9,626 nucleotides of DNA, taken from JBCDCP01 sp039181495. Its GTDB lineage: Bacteria > Pseudomonadota > Alphaproteobacteria > Rhizobiales > Tepidamorphaceae. The DNA lies in the NCBI GenBank assembly GCA_039181495.1, contig JBCDCP010000107.1, positions 1-9,626 on the forward strand. The letters run 5' to 3'. Shown here in pieces: positions 1-5,133 of the stretch. Numbering within the stretch: the stretch's first letter is position 1; every line of letters begins with the position of its first letter. The translations under genes were made by a program, and so were the position numbers. The notes beneath the pieces were generated by a model. It did not search any database and was not told the origin of the DNA. It worked only from the letters and a program-made list of their open reading frames with translations.

Positions 1-1
1 C

Positions 2-667
2 GGAAAACGCGCTGGTGGCAGCATGCTGCCAACCGAGGCGGAGTTGTCCCGCCAGTTCGAGGTCAACAGGCACACCATTCGTCGCGCCCTGCGCGCCCTT
101 GCCGAAGACGGCCTTGTGCGCGCTGAACAAGGGCGCGGCACGTTCGTGCAAGATGTTGGGATCGACTATCTGATCGGGACCCGCACGCGTTTTTCAGAGA
201 ATATTCGCGCCCAGGACTTTGAACCCGGTCTTGAAATCCTGGGGTTCGCAGTGCGTCCCGCTCCTGCAGATGTGGCCGAGATGCTCAATGTCAAAACCGG
301 GTCCCAGATTGCAGAGACCCAGACCCGGCGCTTTGCAAATGACCGGCCAGTGACTGTGTCGACGTCCTACTACGCAGGAATAGAGCCAAGACGGTTTGAG
401 GGCGCACTTCGGCAAGGACAGTCCGTGACCCGTGCTCTGGCAGAGTTTGGACTGGACGACTACCAGCGAAAATCAACCATTGTGTCATCGAGAATGCCGA
501 GCGCATCTGACGCGGAGCTTCTGAAACAGCCGCGCACGCGCCCGATTCTCCATGTTGAAGCCTTGAGCGTGTTGCCCGATGGCACGCCGATTGAACTGTC
601 ACGGACCAGGTTTGCGTCCGACCGCGTGCAGCTTATTTTTGAATCAGACGGCCAGCAGGCCAGCTAG
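2..667 (+). CDS. phnF: PhnF-type GntR/UTRA transcriptional regulator (5' end missing)
   Basis: This is a GntR-family DNA-binding regulator of the HutC/UTRA branch, most like PhnF, which controls phosphonate (C-P lyase) genes. The reading frame is open to the left edge. The first ATG (base 23) falls inside the winged-helix domain, before LPTEAELSRQF, so the true start lies upstream and roughly 20 residues are missing. Visible are the recognition-helix segment EVNRHTIRRALRAL, the wing ending in GRGTFVQD, then a linker and a UTRA ligand-binding domain over most of the remaining 150 residues, including the stretch RPILHVEALSVLPDGTPIE. Overall length would be near the usual 240 residues. The motif VNRHT-RRA and the pattern RFSEN match E. 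coli PhnF from memory. In this group phnF often sits next to divergently read phnGHIJKL, which would lie to the left and cannot be seen. The PhnF subtype is an inference; the GntR/UTRA call is firm. Confidence 0.85.
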   Translation, partial: GKRAGGSMLPTEAELSRQFEVNRHTIRRALRALAEDGLVRAEQGRGTFVQDVGIDYLIGTRTRFSENIRAQDFEPGLEILGFAVRPAPADVAEMLNVKTGSQIAETQTRRFANDRPVTVSTSYYAGIEPRRFEGALRQGQSVTRALAEFGLDDYQRKSTIVSSRMPSASDAELLKQPRTRPILHVEALSVLPDGTPIELSRTRFASDRVQLIFESDGQQAS

Positions 668-672
668 CACGC

Positions 673-870
673 TCAATTGAGATCGCCGGGCAGTCGCTTG
701 ATCAGTGCGTGTGCAGCGCACAGAACTGCAAAGACGGCGCAGAGCTGAAAGATGTGACGATAGTCCTGCCATGGCGTGCGATGCACGAGCATGGGCGCAT
801 AGGTCCAGGCCGCCCAGGCTGCGAGAAGTGCTCCGCCAGTCAGGAAAATGATCAAGCCGTATCGGATCAT
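673..870 (-). CDS. Small two-helix membrane protein, last gene of the redox operon
   Basis: A 65-residue protein with two predicted membrane helices (about residues 4-24 and 41-57) joined by a short polar loop containing VHRTPWQDYRH. I recognise no family. Its ATG lies one base beyond the TGA of the CX3C protein upstream, so it is probably translated by coupling; its own ribosome site is weak (only AAGG about ten bases upstream). It is the last of five tightly spaced genes and probably belongs with them as a small subunit or assembly factor. That is an inference from position only. It ends five bases from the convergent phnF stop, with no terminator hairpin between the two genes. Confidence 0.7.
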   Translation of the reverse strand: MIRYGLIIFLTGGALLAAWAAWTYAPMLVHRTPWQDYRHIFQLCAVFAVLCAAHALIKRLPGDLN

Positions 871-871
871 C

Positions 872-1636
872 TCACAACGGCCTTATGGTCGAGGGGTCGA
901 TTCGGAAGACATAAAGATCGTCCATCCTCTCGATTTCACCCTCGGCTTCAATAAACACGGCCACATGCCGCATCCATTCATCTGGCATCGGCCCACCATC
1001 CGGCCCGGCAACGACGAAAAACTCTTGTCCGTCTACCGGCCCAGCGGCCACAAAAACCGGGGGAACACCGCCGGCAATGCAGAGATTGGCGCAGGCTTTG
1101 TGCGACAAGCCCCTGCCCGGCCGCATGATGCCCAGATAGCATTTGCCATCGCAGATCTCGCCGGTCAGACGCCACCGTCCAAGCGGAACCCGATCCTCGG
1201 GCTGGAAGGCTGCTGGATCGGCCTCAGGCGCGCGCAGTCCCACTCTCCCACCGACCTGCAGCATCTGTATCGATCCGCGCTGGATGAAGACGCCGCCCGC
1301 CTCTGCAGGCTGACCGGACAAAGGCGTCGCCCTGCTCTGCACGCCGTTCTTGCCCTGCCCCGAAAGCAGGTAAGCGCGTGGCCCCTGCCCGTTCTGAGCC
1401 GGCAGCCTGAGAATGGGATAAGGCTCGGTCTCCAATATGCCGGAGAGTTCCTGATACTGCCCCCAGGCGACGAAACCATCGCCGGGATCATCGACACTCG
1501 ATGACAGGGCCAGCGCCAGGCCGGCCATCCCACCGATAAAGGCCGCTGCAACAACGGCCAGAAACAGCACCAGTGGCGCAGGAACGGTATTCGAAAAACC
1601 AATAAAGAAAGGCTCGTCTCTTGTTTTGGGTGTCAT
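872..1636 (-). CDS. Membrane-anchored protein with paired CX3C / His motif, unknown function
   Basis: A 254-residue protein with one hydrophobic helix at about residues 20-45, followed by a soluble domain that is probably periplasmic. The distinctive part is Cys162-x3-Cys166, then G-x-M-x-P-G-x-G, His179, and Cys182-x3-Cys186 followed by a G-G-x-P-P turn (CDGKCYLG ... HKACANLC). Two CX3C pairs with a nearby histidine suggest a metal or cofactor site, or a pair of disulfides. I have a vague memory of similar motifs in other uncharacterised proteins but cannot name a family. The start is well supported: AGGAGG lies four bases upstream at 1641-1646, and the ATG overlaps the TGA of the Rieske fusion as ATGA (1633-1636), so the two products are made together. 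The neighbours suggest a role in an electron-transfer complex, perhaps as its periplasmic partner; this is inference. Confidence 0.8.
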   Translation of the reverse strand: MTPKTRDEPFFIGFSNTVPAPLVLFLAVVAAAFIGGMAGLALALSSSVDDPGDGFVAWGQYQELSGILETEPYPILRLPAQNGQGPRAYLLSGQGKNGVQSRATPLSGQPAEAGGVFIQRGSIQMLQVGGRVGLRAPEADPAAFQPEDRVPLGRWRLTGEICDGKCYLGIMRPGRGLSHKACANLCIAGGVPPVFVAAGPVDGQEFFVVAGPDGGPMPDEWMRHVAVFIEAEGEIERMDDLYVFRIDPSTIRPL

Positions 1637-2691
1637 GCGACCTCCTGCGGCAACAGGACCGGTTCGACCCGCGTGCCAGCCGGATTGGCCTCGGGGTCGA
1701 CCAGAACGTCCTGCCCCTCAAGCTTCACATTGTAAGTTGCGATCTTCTCGGTGAAGGGTGGCGGCGCGCAGCCAGTTTCCGGATCATACTGAAACCCGTG
1801 CCAGGGACAGGTGATGCATCCATCAACGATCCGCCCCTCGCCGAGCGGTCCATTCTGGTGGGCACAGACATTGGTCACCGCACAGATCTTCTGGCCATGC
1901 CGAAAGACGGCGATGCGTTCGCCAGTCTCTGGCTGAAGGATCTTCGCGCGCCCGTCCGGAATGTCGACTGCGCGGCCGGCATTGAGCCAGCCCTCTTCAA
2001 CCGCGGATGAAAGTTGCCGCGATCGCTCACGTTCGACGACGGTGGCCGAAAGATGCAACCCGCAAACCACAACCACCGAAAGAGTTGTCACCGCCAGCAT
2101 GATGGTTGGCTCGCCGGTCTGCAAACGCCCAAGCGCCACATGCAGGACCAGAGCAGCAAAGGCGGCATAGACCAGCATATGCAGCGCCTTCCAGATCGGT
2201 GGCGTCAGAAAGCTCAGCCAGAAATCATGGCTTGTTGCCGCCATCACCAGCAGGATCAGGAAGGCAAAGACACCAAAGATTTCAAATGGGAAACCGTGGA
2301 GCTGGAAATAGGCGGTGTTGGTGGACAGGACCGCCTCGTAGCGGTCAACCGGCGAGAAGGCGAAATACCAGCCCAGCACGTAGGAAATATGTACGCCAGC
2401 CACGGCGCAGGTTAGCACACCCAGATGGCGACGGTTGTAGAGCAGCGGCAGGAACCGACGGTCGAGACGCGCCAGCGGTCCAATCGCCAGAATGATGCTC
2501 AGCAGGATGAACGCGCAGCTACCAAATGCCTGCATGCGCAAAACGGCGCCATCGAGAGGGCGCGTCACAGACTGGAAGCCAGGGGCGACACGCAGATAGA
2601 CCCAGACATAGGCGATGATTCCGGCGATCACGATCAGGTCGTAGATCACTTTGTTACGGTTCCAGGTGACGGGGATGAGTTTGACGCTCAT
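1633..2691 (-). CDS. Ferric-reductase-like cytochrome b domain fused to a Rieske [2Fe-2S] domain
   Basis: A 352-residue predicted membrane redox protein. Residues 1-215 hold six predicted helices (about 17-33, 52-71, 90-110, 136-152, 165-187, 196-213) like the ferric-reductase/YedZ (MsrQ) membrane domain. His101, His171 and His184 fall where MsrQ has its b-heme ligands, and a basic loop RRFLPLLYNRRHLG precedes helix 3. Residues 230-335 form a Rieske domain with C-x-H (Cys276, His278) and C-x2-H (Cys295, His298) as [2Fe-2S] ligands. It lacks the extra disulfide cysteines of bc1-type Rieske proteins and looks more like a dioxygenase-type ferredoxin. Charge distribution places both termini inside, so the cluster would face the cytoplasm, where a flavin/NAD(P)H domain would sit in other members. 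GAGG lies seven bases before the ATG. The gene overlaps both neighbours as ATGA. The electron donor and acceptor are unknown; no MsrP is nearby. Confidence 0.9.
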   Translation of the reverse strand: MSVKLIPVTWNRNKVIYDLIVIAGIIAYVWVYLRVAPGFQSVTRPLDGAVLRMQAFGSCAFILLSIILAIGPLARLDRRFLPLLYNRRHLGVLTCAVAGVHISYVLGWYFAFSPVDRYEAVLSTNTAYFQLHGFPFEIFGVFAFLILLVMAATSHDFWLSFLTPPIWKALHMLVYAAFAALVLHVALGRLQTGEPTIMLAVTTLSVVVVCGLHLSATVVERERSRQLSSAVEEGWLNAGRAVDIPDGRAKILQPETGERIAVFRHGQKICAVTNVCAHQNGPLGEGRIVDGCITCPWHGFQYDPETGCAPPPFTEKIATYNVKLEGQDVLVDPEANPAGTRVEPVLLPQEVA

Positions 2692-2876
2692 TGCGTCACC
2701 TCGCCGTTTTCACCGGTCCCCGCGGCGGAGGACGCCTCGGGCGGCTCCACCAGCACAGCAGGACGTTCCAGCGGCGTGGTCTGCCGCATCGCCATCAGCG
2801 CGAGGAACAAGACCGGTAGCCCAAACCCCATGATCAACCAGATCCGGGCATGCCAGCGCCGTTGCGCGCGCTGCAT
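2688..2876 (-). CDS. Small single-helix membrane protein in the redox operon
   Basis: A 62-residue protein with a basic N-terminus (QRAQRRWHAR), one hydrophobic helix at about residues 12-31, and an acidic, proline-rich tail likely to lie in the periplasm. The arginines before the helix support an N-in orientation. I recognise no family. The ATG is three bases past the TGA of the gene before it, and its own TGA overlaps the start of the Rieske fusion as ATGA (2688-2691), so it is almost certainly co-translated with the fusion. AGGAG (the complement of 2888-2892) lies 11 bases upstream, a slightly long spacing. It could be a small subunit or assembly factor for the cytochrome b-Rieske protein; only the gene arrangement supports that. 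Confidence 0.75.
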   Translation of the reverse strand: MQRAQRRWHARIWLIMGFGLPVLFLALMAMRQTTPLERPAVLVEPPEASSAAGTGENGEVTQ

Positions 2877-2879
2877 CGC

Positions 2880-3101
2880 TCACTGATCTCCTGAAGGCCC
2901 GGTTTGCCGGGCGAGGATGTACCAGCGGCCAACAACAAGCGGCCACAACAGGACGATGCCAGGGACGATCAACGGCCGGAATGTCACCGCACCGCGTGCC
3001 GCCGGCTCGGTTCGCTCGATGCCGAAGAGTAGAAACAGCAAGGCGACAGCGCCGCCTGTAGCCGCATAGATTTGCGCTGACAGTATGATGCTGGCTGCCA
3101 T
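2880..3101 (-). CDS. Small two-helix membrane protein, first gene of the redox operon
   Basis: A 73-residue protein with two predicted helices (about residues 8-27 and 42-62), separated by a short charged loop (GIERTEPAARGAVTFRP). The second helix carries LIVPGIVLLWPLVVGRW, a Pro/Trp-rich segment. No family is recognised. It is the first gene of the operon, and a candidate promoter lies 35-62 bases upstream. The leader immediately before the ATG can fold into a small hairpin (3105-3117) that would cover the nearest GGGA ribosome-site candidate. The next gene starts three bases after its stop. Its size, hydrophobic character and position suggest an accessory subunit of the same membrane redox unit, by inference. 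Confidence 0.7.
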   Translation of the reverse strand: MAASIILSAQIYAATGGAVALLFLLFGIERTEPAARGAVTFRPLIVPGIVLLWPLVVGRWYILARQTGPSGDQ

Positions 3102-3249
3102 CTTAGTCCCAAGGACTCCCCGACCGAATTGCCCCAGATTAGCGGATTGACCTCAGCACGCAACGTAACCACCCACAGCGTCAGACCGACTTGCTAAGCC
3201 AACGCCCCGCTTGCGCCTGTTCGCCGCTCTGATTACCGGTATTGCGTGT
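3102..3249. other. Divergent intergenic region between the redox operon and tRNA-Arg
   Basis: This 148-base stretch separates the leftward redox operon from the rightward tRNA gene and must hold start signals for both. No credible gene lies in it. A leftward promoter candidate is listed separately. For the tRNA, TTGCGC at 3211-3216 could act as a -35 element, but the matching -10 (TACCGG, 3234-3239, 17 bases on) is poor, so I do not call that promoter. No strong operator palindrome was seen apart from the small hairpin at 3105-3117. Confidence 0.6.
3136..3163 (-). promoter_or_regulatory. Candidate sigma-70-type promoter for the redox operon
   Basis: Read leftward, TTGCGT (complement of 3158-3163) and TAATCT (complement of 3136-3141) are spaced 16 bases apart, about 35 bases before the first ATG. 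Each element matches only three of six consensus bases, so the call rests mainly on spacing and position. Confidence 0.25.
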
Positions 3250-3325
3250 GGCCCCGTAGCTCAGGGGATAGAGCACGGGATTCCTAATCCCGGTGTCGCA
3301 GGTTCGAATCCTGCCGGGGTCACCA
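3250..3325 (+). tRNA. tRNA-Arg, anticodon CCT
   Basis: A complete 76-base cloverleaf reads AGG codons. The acceptor stem GGCCCCG pairs with CGGGGTC (3315-3321, with one G-U), followed by discriminator A and an encoded CCA (3323-3325). The D arm is GCTC/GAGC with an eight-base loop. The anticodon stem CGGGA/TCCCG encloses the loop TTCCTAA, giving anticodon CCT at 3283-3285. A five-base variable loop follows, and the T arm is GCAGG-TTCGAAT-CCTGC. All stems pair. No terminator is obvious after it, so some transcripts may run on into the exported-protein gene that starts 75 bases downstream. Confidence 0.98.
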
Positions 3326-3336
3326 TTCCCGAACAG

Positions 3337-3365
3337 TTCATATTTCCTCGCGCTCAGTCTAAGAT
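3337..3365 (+). promoter_or_regulatory. Candidate promoter for the PDZ-Sel1 gene
   Basis: TTCATA (3337-3342) and TAAGAT (3360-3365) lie 17 bases apart, each matching four of six sigma-70 consensus bases. Transcription would begin near 3372, shortly before the chosen ATG at 3400. This would let the gene be expressed separately from the tRNA. Confidence 0.35.
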
Positions 3366-3399
3366 CGCCTTTATTGCTGCGCTATCCCCGGGGGCGAGT

Positions 3400-5091
3400 A
3401 TGGCGATTGCAACGCGAAGGCGCGCTGTTGCTCGGTACGCTGTTGCCGGAGCACTGGTCGTGGCGCTCTCAGCTGCGACTACGCTGGCGCAAGAGGCCAG
3501 CGAAGACGAGCTGTTGTTCTGGGAGAGCATCAGGAACGGCGGTGATTCCGCTGAGTACGAGGCCTATCTTGAGGCATTTCCCGATGGCAAATTCGCGCCG
3601 CTTGCACGTGTCCGAATTCGGAAGTTCGGCGCCAAGGACACTGGCGCAGAACAGGCCGAGACACGCGCCGCTGAGGAACAGGCAGAACCTGAGCAAGCCA
3701 AGGCTCCACCGGAAACCGAAACGACCGAAGAAGAGGTCGCAATCGATACCAGCGGTTGGGTGATGCCGCCCCTGACCGGTCCGGACCGTTCGGTTATCGG
3801 CATCAATATCTCCAATGTCACCAAAGACATCGCCGAACGAACGGGCGTCGCGGAAGGCGGCGGCGTTCATGTCGCCAATGTGCAGAGTATCAGCACAGCG
3901 GGGCCGGCCGGCCTGATGAAAGATGACGTGATCTTGTCGGCGAACGGTAGACCAATGGCTGAGGCTCAGTCTCTCGTCGACCTCACCATGGAAACCGAGG
4001 TTGGCGACACGATAACGCTTCAGATCGTCTCAGAAGGCGAGGAACGAACAATCGAGATTGAAACCGTCGCCCTCGTTGAATCCCATTTCAACGCTGCCAA
4101 ATCGGGCAATCCCGCCAGCATGGCGATGATCGCAAGCCTGATGGAAGACGGTCGATTGGTCGAACGCAGCCTCGCGCGAGCCCGGCTCTGGCATAAGCGT
4201 GCAGCTGATGCCGGTAGCATCGAGTCCATTCGCTATTTCGGCAATCTCTTCACCTATGGCGGCGAAGAACAAGAGAAAGATGTCGCTGAAGCACGGCGAT
4301 GGTTCGAAGCCGGCGCCGAACGCGACGACGCGAACTCCCTCTTCGGCCTTGCGCGCCTCTACCATTTCATTGAGGACCACCCGCATGATCACGCGCGCGC
4401 CGCAAAGCTCTATCAGAGGGCTGTAGATCAGGGTCATTCCGGTGCCATGAACAATCTGGCAGCGCTCTACGGAAACGGTTCGGGTGTACCCGAAGACCAT
4501 CAGCAACAAGTCGCCTTGCTCAGGCGTGCCGCGGACATCGGCCAAGCCGAATCCTACGTTGCACTCGGCAATGCCTATCGCGACGGAAAGGGCGTGCAGC
4601 AGGATGCGGCAAAGGCACTGGAGTTGTTCGCCGAAGGCGCTGAGCGAGGCCTTGTCGATGGGTGGCACAACAGCGGAGTGCTCTACTGGGAGGGGATTGG
4701 AGTCACGGCCGACAGGAAAAAGGCCATTGCGTTTTTCCGACGAGCCGCGGCGCAAGGGTTCAATACCTCCTTGCAGTTTCTCGAAGACAACGACATTGCC
4801 GCATACGATGTCGGCCTGATCCAGAGACTGCTCGCTGATCTCGGCTTCGACCCTGGGCCGCTCGACGGGAAAATGGGTGGCAAAACCCTTACGGCGATCA
4901 GAGCGTATCATACGGCGAAGGGCGAGCCGTCGAGCGGTGCAGCGACGCTTGAACTACAGAAGGAATTGCAAACCGATGTTCAGCGCCGCGGAGACCAGAG
5001 TTCCGCTCCAGAGACCGGACAGTCAGCACCTTCCTCGACCGGAGATGTGGATCGCAACCCGGAACTCGACGACCTCGAACAGCTCGACTGA
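3400..5091 (+). CDS. Exported protein: PDZ domain, Sel1-like repeats and peptidoglycan-binding-like C-terminus
   Basis: A 563-residue protein, probably periplasmic. The order is: signal peptide (1-30, ending LSAATTLA before QE); a short motif around DELLFWESIRNGG to about residue 75, of the kind seen in many alphaproteobacterial Sel1 or caspase-like proteins; an acidic Glu/Ala linker (80-115); a PDZ-like domain (about 130-225, with GPAGLMKDDVILSANGRP); about six Sel1-type helical repeats (about 232-452, with A-x-x-W-x-x-x-A-A-x-x-G signatures); and a peptidoglycan-binding-1-like domain (about 468-525, IQRLLADLGFDPGPLDG). The frame is open further upstream through the tRNA, but only the ATG at 3400 gives a clean signal peptide; its ribosome site (GGGGGCGAG) is weak. 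Such proteins usually act as envelope scaffolds or adaptors. No catalytic residues are visible, and the exact role is unknown. Confidence 0.88.
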   Translation: MAIATRRRAVARYAVAGALVVALSAATTLAQEASEDELLFWESIRNGGDSAEYEAYLEAFPDGKFAPLARVRIRKFGAKDTGAEQAETRAAEEQAEPEQAKAPPETETTEEEVAIDTSGWVMPPLTGPDRSVIGINISNVTKDIAERTGVAEGGGVHVANVQSISTAGPAGLMKDDVILSANGRPMAEAQSLVDLTMETEVGDTITLQIVSEGEERTIEIETVALVESHFNAAKSGNPASMAMIASLMEDGRLVERSLARARLWHKRAADAGSIESIRYFGNLFTYGGEEQEKDVAEARRWFEAGAERDDANSLFGLARLYHFIEDHPHDHARAAKLYQRAVDQGHSGAMNNLAALYGNGSGVPEDHQQQVALLRRAADIGQAESYVALGNAYRDGKGVQQDAAKALELFAEGAERGLVDGWHNSGVLYWEGIGVTADRKKAIAFFRRAAAQGFNTSLQFLEDNDIAAYDVGLIQRLLADLGFDPGPLDGKMGGKTLTAIRAYHTAKGEPSSGAATLELQKELQTDVQRRGDQSSAPETGQSAPSSTGDVDRNPELDDLEQLD

Positions 5092-5133
5092 AGGTCGATC
5101 ACGTATGTGTCTTTGATCGGCTTGGCGCCATTG

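Noticed and set aside
848..1504. Long rightward frame of 218 codons
   Set aside because: It is antisense to the CX3C protein, whose gene has a strong ribosome site, ATGA coupling and a membrane anchor; the rightward product is Arg/Pro-rich and has no recognisable motif.
3211..3399. N-terminal extension of the PDZ-Sel1 protein from a TTG at 3211
   Set aside because: It runs through the tRNA-Arg gene and yields the familiar spurious peptide VAQGIEHG...GSNPAGVT; the ATG at 3400 gives a proper signal peptide.
3308..3399. The tRNA-Arg 3' end as an integration (att) site
   Set aside because: No repeat of the tRNA 3' end and no integrase gene were seen in the window.
4030..4911. Leftward frame of 293 codons
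   Set aside because: It mirrors the Sel1-repeat region of the rightward gene; high-GC third-position bias explains its length.
5094..5121. Hairpin GTCGATCA / TGATCGGC between the two convergent genes, as a terminator
   Set aside because: The stem is about eight pairs with a G-U and a 12-base loop, AT-rich in its core and without a T run on either side; it is too weak to call.
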